31,336 nt of DNA from an uncultured Oscillospiraceae bacterium (GTDB lineage Bacteria > Bacillota > Clostridia > Oscillospirales > Acutalibacteraceae). Made by a program: the position numbers and the translations under genes. How positions within the stretch are numbered: the first letter of the stretch is position 1; each line of letters opens with the position of its first letter. This document shows positions 14,236-22,739 of this stretch, piece by piece. Below the pieces are notes generated by a model. The model did not search any database. It was not told the origin of the DNA and saw nothing but the letters and a program-made list of their open reading frames with translations. The stretch lies in the NCBI GenBank assembly GCA_958354085.1, contig CATWUX010000009.1, positions 1-31,336 of the forward strand. The letters are read 5' to 3'.

Positions 14236-15750
14236 TTACCGGATCAGCGATTGTCCGTCCATTTCGGCGGGCTGGGGCAAACCGAGCACACGCAGCATGG
14301 TCGGCGCGATATCCGCCAGCCGGCCGCCTTCGCGCAGTTCGCACGGATACCCGACAACGCAGAAGGGAACGGGGAAGGTGGTGTGCGCCGTGAACGGCGA
14401 ACCGTCCGGCTCGTACATCTTGTCCGCGTTGCCGTGGTCGGCTGTAATCATGGCGACGCCGCCCATGGCGCGGGTGGCCTCGACCACGCGGCCGACGCAC
14501 TCGTCCACCGCTTTGACCGCCGCGACCGCCGCGTCAAACACGCCGGTGTGACCGACCATGTCGCAATTGGCAAAGTTGAGGATGATGACGTCGTATTGAC
14601 CGGAACGGATGCGCTCGACAACCGCGTCACAGACCGGCCGCGCACTCATTTCCGGCTGCAGATCGTAGGTGGCAACCTTGGGCGAATTGATCAGCACGCG
14701 ATCCTCGCCCGGGAATTCCTTTTCCACGCCGCCGTTGAAGAAGAAGGTCACATGGGCGTATTTCTCCGTTTCCGCGATGCGCAGCTGGGTGAGCCCCTTG
14801 TTGCTGATGTACTCGCCCAGCGTGTTGTCCAGCGACTGCGGCTTGAACGCCACCTGTACGTTCGGCATGGTCGCGTCATACTGCGTCATGCACACATAGG
14901 TCAACGGGAAGCAGCCGTTTTTGCGGGGGAAACCGGCAAAGTCGGGATCTACAAAGGTGCGGGTGATCTCGCGGGCACGATCCGGACGGAAGTTGAAGAA
15001 CACGACCGAATCGCCGGCCTTGATCACGCCGTCGTCGGTGCAGACCACCGGCACGACGAACTCATCGGTCACCTCGGCGGCGTAGGAATCCGCCATCGCG
15101 GCGACCGGGTCCGCGTTATGCACGCCCTCGCCGTATACCATGGCGGCGTACGCCTTTTCCACGCGCTCCCAGCGGTTGTCGCGGTCCATGGCATAATAGC
15201 GTCCCATGACGGTGGCGATTTTGCCCACGCCCAGCTCAGCCAGCTTGGCTTGCAGCTGCTGCACAAAGTCCTTACCGGAGGTCGGCGGCACATCGCGGCC
15301 ATCCATCAGGCAGTGTACGAACACTTGGGAAACGCCGGATTTTTTCGCCATTTCCAGCAGCCCGAACAGGTGCTGCAAATGGCTGTGCACGCCGCCGTCG
15401 GACAGCAGCCCGGCCAGGTGCAGCGCCGCTCCCGGCTTCTTGGCGTTGTCCATCGCGGCCTTGAGCGCTTCGTTTTCAAAGAACGTACCGTCGTTGATCG
15501 CTTTGGTGATGCGGGTCAGTTCCTGATATACCACGCGGCCGGCGCCGATGTTGGTATGTCCGACCTCGCTGTTGCCCATCTGTCCGTCCGGCAGACCGAC
15601 ATCCATGCCGGACGCACCGATGGAGACGCAGGGGTTTTCCGCGAAAATTTTCTTAAGGTTGGGAGTTCCGGCGGCGACAATCGCATTTCCGTAGGTGTCC
15701 GGATTGAGACCGTAGCCGTCCATTATAATGAGGGTTAAAGGCTTTTTCAT
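14236..15750 (-). CDS. gpmI: 2,3-bisphosphoglycerate-independent phosphoglycerate mutase
   Basis: A 504-residue two-domain, Mn2+-dependent enzyme that interconverts 3- and 2-phosphoglycerate. Metal-binding Asp is in IIMDGYGLNP (about 8-17), the phosphorylated Ser is Ser61 in MGNSEVGHTNIGAGR, DGRDVPP and the HSHLQH region line the substrate site, and the second metal cluster is MITADHGNADKMYE near the C-terminus. Length is close to the usual 510. The start has GGAAAGGATGG upstream, the same kind of site as tpiA and pgk. It begins 49 bp after tpiA with no terminator between, so the two are likely co-transcribed. Confidence 0.97.
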   Translation of the reverse strand: MKKPLTLIIMDGYGLNPDTYGNAIVAAGTPNLKKIFAENPCVSIGASGMDVGLPDGQMGNSEVGHTNIGAGRVVYQELTRITKAINDGTFFENEALKAAMDNAKKPGAALHLAGLLSDGGVHSHLQHLFGLLEMAKKSGVSQVFVHCLMDGRDVPPTSGKDFVQQLQAKLAELGVGKIATVMGRYYAMDRDNRWERVEKAYAAMVYGEGVHNADPVAAMADSYAAEVTDEFVVPVVCTDDGVIKAGDSVVFFNFRPDRAREITRTFVDPDFAGFPRKNGCFPLTYVCMTQYDATMPNVQVAFKPQSLDNTLGEYISNKGLTQLRIAETEKYAHVTFFFNGGVEKEFPGEDRVLINSPKVATYDLQPEMSARPVCDAVVERIRSGQYDVIILNFANCDMVGHTGVFDAAVAAVKAVDECVGRVVEATRAMGGVAMITADHGNADKMYEPDGSPFTAHTTFPVPFCVVGYPCELREGGRLADIAPTMLRVLGLPQPAEMDGQSLIR

Positions 15751-15799
15751 GCGCCAAAACCATCCTTTCCTGACAGTGAACCATAAGGACGTGCGAATT

Positions 15800-16552
15800 T
15801 TATTTTGCCGCCGCCACGATGACGGAGAAGTCGTGCGCCTTCAGCGAAGCGCCGCCGATCAGACCGCCGTCCACATCCGGCTGCGCAAGCAGCTCGGCCG
15901 CATTGCCGGCGTTCATGGAGCCGCCGTACTGAATGACCACGTCGTCCGCCACCGTCCAGTCGTAGAGGCCGGCAATGGTGTTGCGGATGAGCGCGCAGAC
16001 TTCGTTGGCCTGCGCGGCAGTTGCCGTGCGGCCGGTGCCGATCGCCCAAACCGGCTCATAAGCGATGATCACGCGGGACAGTTCTTCGGCGGAAACGCCG
16101 CCCAGTGCGATCTTGGTCTGCATGGCGCAGACCTCGCCGGTCACACCCTGTTCACGCTGCTCCAGATATTCGCCGACGCACAGGATCACGGTCAAACCGG
16201 CGTCCAGCGCGGCACGGGTGCGCTTTTGCACGGTCACGTCCGTGTCGCCGAAATAGGTGCGGCGCTCGCTGTGGCCGATGATGACATAGCCCACGCCCAT
16301 GGCTTTGAGCATATCCGCGGAAACTTCACCGGTAAAGGCGCCGGATTTTTCCCAGTGGCAGTTCTGCGCGGCCACGCCGATGTTGCTGCCCTTGGTGGCT
16401 TCGAGAGCGGCGGGCAGATCCACGAACGGCACACCCACCACAACGTCACATTTGGCGTCTGCGACCAACGGTTTCAGTTCATTGATCAGCGCGGTTGCCT
16501 CCGCGGGGGTTTTATTCATTTTCCAGTTGCCGGCGATTACATATTTACGCAT
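15800..16552 (-). CDS. tpiA: Triosephosphate isomerase
   Basis: A 250-residue TIM barrel that interconverts dihydroxyacetone phosphate and glyceraldehyde-3-phosphate. Active-site residues are visible: Asn and Lys in AGNWKMN (7-13), catalytic His in IIGHSERR, catalytic Glu in AYEPVWAIGTG, and the phosphate loop YGGSMN. The frame reaches 16564, but the ATG at 16552 gives the standard N-terminus MRKYVIAGNWK and has AAAGGATGG at 8 bases. It lies between pgk and gpmI in the usual order of clostridial glycolytic clusters. The 181-bp gap to pgk holds a terminator-like hairpin, so it may be transcribed by read-through or from a weak promoter. Confidence 0.97.
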   Translation of the reverse strand: MRKYVIAGNWKMNKTPAEATALINELKPLVADAKCDVVVGVPFVDLPAALEATKGSNIGVAAQNCHWEKSGAFTGEVSADMLKAMGVGYVIIGHSERRTYFGDTDVTVQKRTRAALDAGLTVILCVGEYLEQREQGVTGEVCAMQTKIALGGVSAEELSRVIIAYEPVWAIGTGRTATAAQANEVCALIRNTIAGLYDWTVADDVVIQYGGSMNAGNAAELLAQPDVDGGLIGGASLKAHDFSVIVAAAK

Positions 16553-16601
16553 AGTTTCAACCATCCTTTTTAAAAATATTAAGAGGTTATTGACTGCAAA
16601 A

Positions 16602-16623
16602 CGGGCGGCGTAAAAGCCGCCCG
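16602..16623 (-). terminator. Hairpin between pgk and tpiA
   Basis: CGGGCGGC and its complement (16602-16609, 16616-16623) form a tight GC-rich stem with a 6-base loop; on the minus strand it is followed by TTTTGC. It would end or attenuate the pgk transcript before tpiA. Confidence 0.7.
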
Positions 16624-16661
16624 CTCAAAGCAGAATCCGTTCAAATCAAAATGACAGGAAA

Positions 16662-16723
16662 GGAAGCGGCTGCTGCCGCGCCCTGTACGGGTGACAGAGC
16701 CTTTCTCCCGGCCGGCCGCTTCC
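16662..16723 (-). other. Second, larger stem directly behind pgk
   Basis: GGAAGCGGC (16662-16670) pairs with GCCGCTTCC (16715-16723), with about 44 bases between that can fold further. On the minus strand it begins 10 bases after the pgk stop and ends in TTTCCTG. It may be a 3' stability structure. Confidence 0.4.
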
Positions 16724-16733
16724 GATACGGCTC

Positions 16734-17933
16734 TTAGTCTTTATCCTGCAGGCAGGCGATGCCGGGCAGCTCCAGACCCTCGAGGAATTCCAGCGAAGCG
16801 CCGCCGCCGGTGGAGATGTGCGTCATTTTGTCGGCAAAGCCCAGCTGTTCGACAGCCGCCGCGGAGTCGCCGCCGCCGATGATGGAAATCGCGTTGCTGT
16901 CCGCGATCGCTTTCGCGACCGCGATGGTGCCGCCCGCGAAGGGAGCCATTTCAAACACGCCCATCGGGCCGTTCCAAACAACGGTTCCGGCGTCTTTGAC
17001 CGCGTCCGCAAACAGAGCCTGCGATTTCGGGCCGATGTCCAGACCCATCCAGCCGTCGTCGATGTCGCCTTCAAACACCTTGGTGTTGGCGTTCGCGTCA
17101 AACGCATCGGCCGCGATATTATCGACCGGCAGCAGGAATTTTACGCCTTTAGCCTTGGCTTTGGCAAGGATATCCTTCGCCAAATCGACTTTATCGGCTT
17201 CAAATTTGGAATCGCCGATTTTGTTGCCCAGCGCAGCCTTGAAGGTGTAGGCCATGGCACCGCCGATGATCAGCGTATCCACCTTGTCGATCAGGTTGGT
17301 GATAACGCCGATCTTGTCCGAAACCTTGGCGCCGCCCAGAATAGCCACAAACGGACGCTTCGGATCGGCAAGCGCGCCGCCCATGATAGAGATTTCTTTC
17401 TGGATCAGATAGCCGCATACAGCGGGCAGATAGTCGGCAACACCCGCGGTGGAAGCATGCGCGCGGTGCGCGGTGCCAAACGCGTCGTTCACGAAGATAT
17501 CCGCCAGAGACGCCAGCTTTTTGGCGTATTCCGGATCGTTTTTGGTCTCCGCTTTGAAGAAACGAACGTTTTCGATCACCAGAATCTCGCCGGGCTTCAG
17601 CGCGGCCGCTTTCGCGTGCGCTTCTTCGCCGACAATGTCGGTGGTGAACTGAACCTCTTTGCCCAGCAGCTCCGCCAAACGCTTGGCAACCGGTGCAAGG
17701 GTAGCTTTTTTCTTGGATTCCTCGTCGTCCTCCTTCGGGCGGCCGAGGTGGGAGCACAGAATAACCGCCGCGCCGTGATCGGCGAGGTAACGGATCGTGG
17801 GAAGAGACTCCCGAATACGCTTATCGTCGGTGATGACACCGTCTGCCAGCGGGACATTGAAATCGCAGCGCACCAGCACTTTTTTGCCGGTTACGTCAAT
17901 GTCTTCAATGGTTTTCTTGTTCAGATAATTCAT
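16734..17933 (-). CDS. pgk: Phosphoglycerate kinase
   Basis: A 399-residue two-lobed enzyme making ATP from 1,3-bisphosphoglycerate. The signature VLVRCDFNVPL is near residues 19-29, with SHLGRP, ENVRFFKAE, GGAKVSDK and the nucleotide-side GWMGLDIGP and GGGDSAAAV. Length is typical. The frame extends three codons upstream to 17942; the ATG at 17933 is chosen because AAAGGA is then 8 bases away and the product begins MNYLNKKTIEDID. It has its own promoter and leads a pgk-tpiA-gpmI array; gap and eno are not in the window. Confidence 0.97.
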   Translation of the reverse strand: MNYLNKKTIEDIDVTGKKVLVRCDFNVPLADGVITDDKRIRESLPTIRYLADHGAAVILCSHLGRPKEDDEESKKKATLAPVAKRLAELLGKEVQFTTDIVGEEAHAKAAALKPGEILVIENVRFFKAETKNDPEYAKKLASLADIFVNDAFGTAHRAHASTAGVADYLPAVCGYLIQKEISIMGGALADPKRPFVAILGGAKVSDKIGVITNLIDKVDTLIIGGAMAYTFKAALGNKIGDSKFEADKVDLAKDILAKAKAKGVKFLLPVDNIAADAFDANANTKVFEGDIDDGWMGLDIGPKSQALFADAVKDAGTVVWNGPMGVFEMAPFAGGTIAVAKAIADSNAISIIGGGDSAAAVEQLGFADKMTHISTGGGASLEFLEGLELPGIACLQDKD

Positions 17934-18036
17934 ACATGACATCCTTTCTTTTTCTCTCCGGAAGGAGAATCAATTGGATACCGCCAAGCGGGACGTTTCC
18001 CGCGTTGTTAAAAATAAGACAAGCTCTCAATAGAGT

Positions 18037-18065
18037 ATTCTATAATATTTTTGACCGTTTTGCAA
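18037..18065 (-). promoter_or_regulatory. SigA promoter of pgk
   Basis: Minus strand: -35 TTGCAA (18060-18065), 17-bp spacer, -10 TAGAAT (18037-18042), giving a leader of about 95 bases before the pgk start. Confidence 0.65.
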
Positions 18066-18144
18066 GAGGAAAGTGCGGATTCCCGCAGGATTTTCCAAGC
18101 CTATGCGGAAAAATTTTTGAATATCGGCGCAATAGCAGAAAAAA

Positions 18145-18178
18145 AGACAGATGACCGGAAAAATTCGGGCATCTGTCT
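18145..18178 (-). terminator. Orphan minus-strand intrinsic terminator
   Basis: AGACAGATG (18145-18153) pairs with CATCTGTCT (18170-18178); an inner CCG/CGG pair closes an 8-base loop. On the minus strand the stem is followed by a run of seven T. It lies upstream of the pgk promoter, and the next gene up is on the other strand, so no known gene ends here. Confidence 0.75.
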
Positions 18179-18396
18179 GAAAGAGCAATCGTAAAGTATA
18201 ACAGCCTAAAAGCCCAAAAGCGCTCATCCGGATTTGAAAAGAAAGGGGAAATAAGGGGAATTTTGTCTAGAATTGCAGAAAAAAGGCGAATACATTTTAT
18301 TGGTGTACTTTCTTACAAATTACATGATAATATCAGAAGGGATATTTTGCCATTCCAGACATAGAGGACGATGTTACAGGAAAGCGGAGTTGGTCT

Positions 18397-18642
18397 ATGA
18401 AAACGATACAGTTTAACGGAAATAAAAATATTGTACATAAGCAGGTACGAAGCGCGCGGCGTGCTTTGCATCTGTCCCAGCAGGAGCTGGCGGCCAAAAT
18501 GCAGCTGATGGGGATCGCCATCGACCAGCAGAGCGTCAGCAAAATCGAAAACAATGCACGGATCGTCACGGATTATGAAGTGATGGGACTATGCAAGGCA
18601 CTGAAGGTCAGCGAAGAATGGCTTCTCGGCCGAACAGAATAA
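18397..18642 (+). CDS. Small XRE-family helix-turn-helix regulator
   Basis: An 81-residue single-domain DNA-binding protein. The Cro/CI-type helix-turn-helix spans about residues 15-75: VRSARRALHLSQQELAAKMQ, then the recognition helix IDQQSVSKIENNAR, then DYEVMGLCKALKVSEEWLLG. There is no effector or peptidase domain. A GCGGAG site lies 9 bases upstream. It is monocistronic between the pgk leader and a strong terminator. The targets are unknown; nothing nearby looks like a phage or toxin partner. Confidence 0.88.
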   Translation: MKTIQFNGNKNIVHKQVRSARRALHLSQQELAAKMQLMGIAIDQQSVSKIENNARIVTDYEVMGLCKALKVSEEWLLGRTE

Positions 18643-18655
18643 AGTGAAAAAGCAG

Positions 18656-18690
18656 CAGCCCGCACCGGCAGAACAAGCCGGTGCGGGCTG
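18656..18690. terminator. Bidirectional intrinsic terminator between the XRE gene and gerAC
   Basis: Perfect 14-base GC-rich arms (18656-18669 and 18677-18690) with a 7-base loop. It is followed by TATTCATTTTTG on the plus strand and by GCTTTTTCAC on the minus strand, so it can stop both converging transcripts. Confidence 0.9.
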
Positions 18691-18693
18691 TAT

Positions 18694-19857
18694 TCATTTT
18701 TGTCCGGTTTCGCCGGATTCCACGCCGATTTTGCGCACCGTCGCCACGACGTTTGCCGTATAGGTGCAGTCGGGCAACAGGGCGTTCCACATATATTCCC
18801 GCCCGCGGATAAGGGAGGGCGCCTGTTTCATGGCGGTGCGTTTGAGTGCGATCACATCGCTGCCGTGCGCGATCGCAGAAGCCGCGATCGCCTGTTCCAC
18901 ATCCGCGCGTATGCGCGCAGACAGGGCGGCATTGATCGCGGGCAGCTGAGATATATCCCAGCTGCCCGGTGCGGACTCTTCCACGATGCCCGCGTCACAG
19001 GTGATGGTGAACGTATACGCCCCGCTGCGCCCATCTGCGGCCGTAAGGCTGTCTGCGGGCTGCAGACGGACGGAGGTGCGTGCGTTGTACACCTCTACGG
19101 TCAATCGTTGGTCTTGGTTCAGTTCGAGTGTATACAGCGTACTGTCCAGATCGCCGCGTGCAAACAGCAGACCGCGCGTTGCGTCGTCGTCCAGCTCACC
19201 GACATACCAGCCGTCCCGGAACAAGGCGGTTCCGTCGGTTTTCAGCGTTCGGTTTTCGCCCTCCCCTTCAATGGAGGCGATGGGCAGCGCGGCGTCCCAC
19301 ATACCGCTGAGCGTCCGTTCCACATCCAACAGCCTCCCCCGCACCGCGTGACCGCGTCGGTTTGCCTTCTGCAGCAGCATGGAGAGGTGCTCCGCGGGTA
19401 TGGTGTAGCTGGTGGAGGGGACTTCCAAGACCGCTGCCGCGCTGTCCCGGCACACCACCATGTCCACCAGCGGACGTCCTTCGTGGTTGCGGACAAAATA
19501 ATCGGTCAGCGATACCAGCGATTGCTGGTGCAGCGCGCTCATGCCGATGGCGATCACGCGATTGTGCAAAATATAAGTGGTGCGGCCGGCCGTGGTGACA
19601 AACGCCTCCAGCGCGGCGGCGACCGACGGAGCCTCGATTTCATATAAGCGGGTGGCGTTTTCGCTTTGCTCGGACAGGCTGCCGGAGGTCTTGAGCGTTT
19701 CGATGGCCTGAATCGAGAGCTTGCAGAGTCCGTCGGCAGCCGCGTCAATGCCGATGGCCGTCACAACGATCTGATTATTGATCTTGGATTTTTCACGGCA
19801 GCTGGGCAGCAGCGCGAAGCCGACGACCAGCGCCAGTAACAGGCTCCATACTTTCAT
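18694..19857 (-). CDS. gerAC: Spore germination lipoprotein, GerC family (germinant receptor C subunit)
   Basis: A 387-residue lipoprotein. The signal peptide ends in lipobox LLPSC (about residues 16-20), so the mature protein is anchored by lipid, in spores to the outer face of the inner membrane. The body matches Ger(x)C proteins: KINNQIVVTAIGID, ATRLYEIEAPSVAAALEAF, a long beta-rich middle and a C-terminal DVEQAI...GSDVIALKR region. It forms a receptor complex with the A and B subunits; the C subunit does not itself define the germinant. It is last in the gerAA-gerAB-gerAC order, 24 bp after gerAB. The symbol follows the B. subtilis prototype; the germinant is unknown. Confidence 0.9.
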   Translation of the reverse strand: MKVWSLLLALVVGFALLPSCREKSKINNQIVVTAIGIDAAADGLCKLSIQAIETLKTSGSLSEQSENATRLYEIEAPSVAAALEAFVTTAGRTTYILHNRVIAIGMSALHQQSLVSLTDYFVRNHEGRPLVDMVVCRDSAAAVLEVPSTSYTIPAEHLSMLLQKANRRGHAVRGRLLDVERTLSGMWDAALPIASIEGEGENRTLKTDGTALFRDGWYVGELDDDATRGLLFARGDLDSTLYTLELNQDQRLTVEVYNARTSVRLQPADSLTAADGRSGAYTFTITCDAGIVEESAPGSWDISQLPAINAALSARIRADVEQAIAASAIAHGSDVIALKRTAMKQAPSLIRGREYMWNALLPDCTYTANVVATVRKIGVESGETGQK

Positions 19858-19881
19858 GCGGGTGCTCCTTTGCTTGCAAAA

Positions 19882-20982
19882 TCACGGGGAATGCGAATGG
19901 GCTTTTTTCTTCCACCGGATCAGCGCCATGTCGATGAAGATCAGAAACAGCGGCAGCGCGACCGCGAATACCAATAGCACGACAGAAGAAACCCAAAAAA
20001 TGGCGGCTTTTTCGATGCGCAGTGAGCGATTTCCCAGCCGCAGCCCCGCTGCCAGCATAATGCCGCCGCCGATCGCCGCCGCGAGAAGTCGGGATTTTTG
20101 ACCGAACAGACGCCCCGTACAGCTCATATACAGCGTGCAGAAAAACGCCATTTTGAGAAACAGCGCGGCTACCCATATGCCCGTCGCCACAATATCCATA
20201 CGCTGTAGAACGCCGACCTGCGCGGCCGTGACTGCCGTATAATACGGGAACAGGATCTCTTCGCTGAAATCGCCCAGTACGCCGACGGTCGTCGCCTGAA
20301 TGACCAGCAATACGGCGGTCAGCAGCACCGTCCAGACGATGTATCCATTGGTGCGGCTGCCTTTGGTGTAGGGGAGCAGCATCCCCAGTATGGCGATTTC
20401 CAACGTGCGGGGCAGCTCCTCAATTGCACCGGCGATAACCGGTTCCACGCCGTCATACAGCAGCGGCGGAAAATGGATCCACTCTATATCCGGCAGCAGC
20501 GCCAGCCCCACGCCGACGATGCAGAGCACAACGACGAACGCTATCAGCGTAGCTGTGCGCGCGATCGCCTGCAAGCCGTAAAAGGCCGCCGCCATCGCCC
20601 CGATCACCAACGCCGCGCAAAGAGCGGTTCCGGACATATCCGGCGAGAGCGAGATGGAGACGAATTGGCGGAAACGCAGCACATCCAGCGCCACAATATA
20701 CAGGCAGGCGACAGCGTACAAAACGGCCGCAACGGCGCCGCCGCGTCCGAACAGAATATAGGCGTAGTCTATTGTGCCGGCGCCGTTCGTGCGTTTGCCG
20801 AACCACCAGATCGGCAGCAGCAGAGCCAGCAGCAGAAACATATGCAGCACCTCGGACAGCAGAAAATCCGTACCGTGCGACATCTGATGTCTGGTCGGCG
20901 CAAAGGCCATCGAGACGACAAGACGGCTGGTGAGCAGGATCGCCACCAATTGACTCATCGAGATTTGCGTATCCTTCCCCAT
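19882..20982 (-). CDS. gerAB: Spore germination permease-like protein, GerB family (germinant receptor B subunit)
   Basis: A 366-residue integral membrane protein of the APC-type permease fold. About ten hydrophobic helices run from residue 10 to the end (ISMSQLVAILLTSRLVV, then LLLALLLPIWWFGKRTNG). The start and the KxxRTNGYI region are typical of GerB proteins, which bind the small-molecule germinant. The best start is the ATG at 20982, although the purine-rich AAAGGA site is about 14 bases away. It lies 78 bp after gerAA and 24 bp before gerAC. Nutrient specificity cannot be read from sequence. Confidence 0.92.
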   Translation of the reverse strand: MGKDTQISMSQLVAILLTSRLVVSMAFAPTRHQMSHGTDFLLSEVLHMFLLLALLLPIWWFGKRTNGAGTIDYAYILFGRGGAVAAVLYAVACLYIVALDVLRFRQFVSISLSPDMSGTALCAALVIGAMAAAFYGLQAIARTATLIAFVVVLCIVGVGLALLPDIEWIHFPPLLYDGVEPVIAGAIEELPRTLEIAILGMLLPYTKGSRTNGYIVWTVLLTAVLLVIQATTVGVLGDFSEEILFPYYTAVTAAQVGVLQRMDIVATGIWVAALFLKMAFFCTLYMSCTGRLFGQKSRLLAAAIGGGIMLAAGLRLGNRSLRIEKAAIFWVSSVVLLVFAVALPLFLIFIDMALIRWKKKAHSHSP

Positions 20983-21060
20983 GATTGCTTTTTGCGTCCT
21001 TTCCGGGCGTCGTGCCCCAAGTTTGAAAATGCGCCGTCCGTCCGTGCGGCCGGCTGCGTT

Positions 21061-22611
21061 TTATTGCGGCGGATCCTGTTCGGAAACATCGGTGCGGATG
21101 TTGGAGCCCCGGACGTTCTGCACGAGGAAATGCTGTTTCCACAGCTTGCGCCAGTCGGCGCGGATAAACACATCCTTCATCGCGCGGAAGCTGAACGGCG
21201 TGATCGGCGCGGTGAACGGAATGGACTGAATATGCATGGCACAGATGCTGCAAGTCAGCAGCACCACGCCGATCATCACGCCGTACAGCCCCAGCGCGCC
21301 GCCCAGAATAATAAAGCCGAACCGCAGGATCGCGATCGGCCCGTACAGGGAGGGCAGCACAAACGAGCTGAGCGCGGTCAGCGCCACGATGATCACCATG
21401 GGCGCGCCGATGAGCCCCGCGTTCACGGCGGATTCCCCGATGACCAGCGCGCCGACAATGCTGACGGCGTGACCGACCGCTTTGGGAAACCGCAGGCCGG
21501 CTTCCCGCATGATTTCAAACAGGAAATGGATCATCAGCGCTTCCACGGTGAGCGGGAAAGGGGTAGCCTGGTTGGATTTCAGAAAGGACAGCAGCAGCGC
21601 CGGCGGAAACATTTCGGGATGGTGTGTCCCGACGGCAACGTATAACCCCGGCAGCAGCAGGCTGACAAAAAAAGCCACGTATTTGATGATGCGTAAAAAA
21701 CTGGCATAATACGGGTGCAGGGCATAATCGTCCATCGACTGGAAATGCTCGACAAACAGATAGGGGACGATCAAGGCAAAGGGCGTGCCGTCCACCAGCA
21801 CGCCGATACGGCCTTCGATGATTTTGCCGCACAGGGTGTCGGGGCGTTCGGTGCTGTCCACGCTGGTGAACAGGGAGTGGCTTGTGCCCTCCAGAAACGG
21901 CTGAATATAGCCGGATTCCAGCACCACATCCAGCGGCAGCGTCGCAATGCGGGAACGCACGTCGCTGAGCAGCCGGTCGGATACCCGGCCTTTCATATAG
22001 CACAGACAGACCGCGGTGTTGCTGGTCTTACCTGCCGACATCATTTCAAAAATCAGCTCGGGCGTTTTCATCCGGCGGCGGATCATGGACACGTTGACGC
22101 GGATCGCCTCGGTGAAGCTTTCGCGTGAGCCGCGTACCGTCACCTCGGTGGACGGCTCGCCGACGCCGCGGATCATGAAGTTTTGCAGACCGCCCAGCAC
22201 CGCTGCCGGCACGCCGTCGATCAGGATCGCGGCAAAGCCGGAGGTGAGCAGCAGCATCAGCTCCTCCATCGTCGCCACCTGCAGCATATCGGCAAACCCC
22301 AGCACCTCGTCCCGGATATGTTTCAGCAGCTGTTCGGGGGTGTAGGTGCCCTGCAGAGCGGTGATCGGCAGGATCACCGCATCCGCCATCATGTGGCGAT
22401 CGACCATTCCCTCAAACGATACGGCCGCCAGCTGATGACCGCAGACGGTCAGATGCCGGATGGTCAGGTCGGAGCTTTTGCCGAATTGTCCGTACAGATA
22501 TACGAGCGTATCCTCCAAGGAGGCGGGAATGGGTGTGGAGGGTGCGGGAGGAGCCGGATCCTTTAAATCCGCCTGATTGGACTGAAAATACGATTTCCAT
22601 TTATCAAACAC
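21061..22611 (-). CDS. gerAA: Spore germination protein, GerA family (germinant receptor A subunit)
   Basis: A 516-residue protein with an N-terminal soluble region (about 1-310) and a C-terminal membrane domain of several helices (from about 310). Family hallmarks are FGKSSDLTIR, AILIDG, EPSTEVTVRGSRESFTEAIRVN, TSNTAVCLCYMKGR, FPLTVEALMIHFLFEIMREAGLRFPKAVG and SIVGALVIGESAV. GerA subunits assemble into ligand-gated, ion-conducting complexes in the spore inner membrane. The start codon is GTG at 22611, with AAAGGTGAG five bases before it. It heads the tricistronic operon and is divergent from a DUF421 gene. Confidence 0.94.
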   Translation of the reverse strand: MFDKWKSYFQSNQADLKDPAPPAPSTPIPASLEDTLVYLYGQFGKSSDLTIRHLTVCGHQLAAVSFEGMVDRHMMADAVILPITALQGTYTPEQLLKHIRDEVLGFADMLQVATMEELMLLLTSGFAAILIDGVPAAVLGGLQNFMIRGVGEPSTEVTVRGSRESFTEAIRVNVSMIRRRMKTPELIFEMMSAGKTSNTAVCLCYMKGRVSDRLLSDVRSRIATLPLDVVLESGYIQPFLEGTSHSLFTSVDSTERPDTLCGKIIEGRIGVLVDGTPFALIVPYLFVEHFQSMDDYALHPYYASFLRIIKYVAFFVSLLLPGLYVAVGTHHPEMFPPALLLSFLKSNQATPFPLTVEALMIHFLFEIMREAGLRFPKAVGHAVSIVGALVIGESAVNAGLIGAPMVIIVALTALSSFVLPSLYGPIAILRFGFIILGGALGLYGVMIGVVLLTCSICAMHIQSIPFTAPITPFSFRAMKDVFIRADWRKLWKQHFLVQNVRGSNIRTDVSEQDPPQ

Positions 22612-22675
22612 GATATCTCACCTTTCACACATAAGGCGCATCTTTCTTTCTCCGGTAGTTATACCCAATCGGACG

Positions 22676-22704
22676 GAATATATTCGGCGCGCCCGGCGAT
22701 AATA
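22676..22704 (+). promoter_or_regulatory. Sigma-G-like promoter for the DUF421-DUF4363 pair
   Basis: GAATA (22676-22680), a 17-bp spacer and GATAATA (22698-22704) resemble the forespore sigma-G pattern (GHATR, 17-18 bp, CATnnTA) with a single mismatch in the -10 element. The -35 box is half of the palindrome GAATATATTC (22676-22685), so a GAATA also faces gerAA, but no good partner -10 is seen on that side. Confidence 0.5.
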
Positions 22705-22739
22705 GAAAAACGGAAATTGCGCGAAAGGGACGAAGAACA

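Larger units (their letters stand above)
17934..18396. other. Intergenic region between pgk and the XRE regulator
   Basis: 463 bp without a credible gene. It holds the pgk promoter (18037-18065), an orphan minus-strand terminator (18145-18178), and two AAGGGGAA repeats at 18243-18250 and 18253-18260. On the plus strand a weak GTGTAC-17-GATAAT pair (about 18303-18331) may drive the regulator gene. Confidence 0.5.

Noticed and set aside
14098..15738. A 546-codon plus-strand open frame
   Set aside because: Antisense shadow of gpmI; its first part also crosses the gpmI terminator.
16818..17939. A 373-codon plus-strand open frame
   Set aside because: Antisense shadow of pgk.
17936..18227. Short open frames on both strands in the pgk upstream region
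   Set aside because: No ribosome sites or family features; they overlap the pgk promoter and the orphan terminator.
20473..21645. A 390-codon plus-strand open frame opposite gerAB and gerAA
   Set aside because: Low-complexity His/Arg/Gln-rich shadow; the opposite strand encodes recognised receptor subunits.
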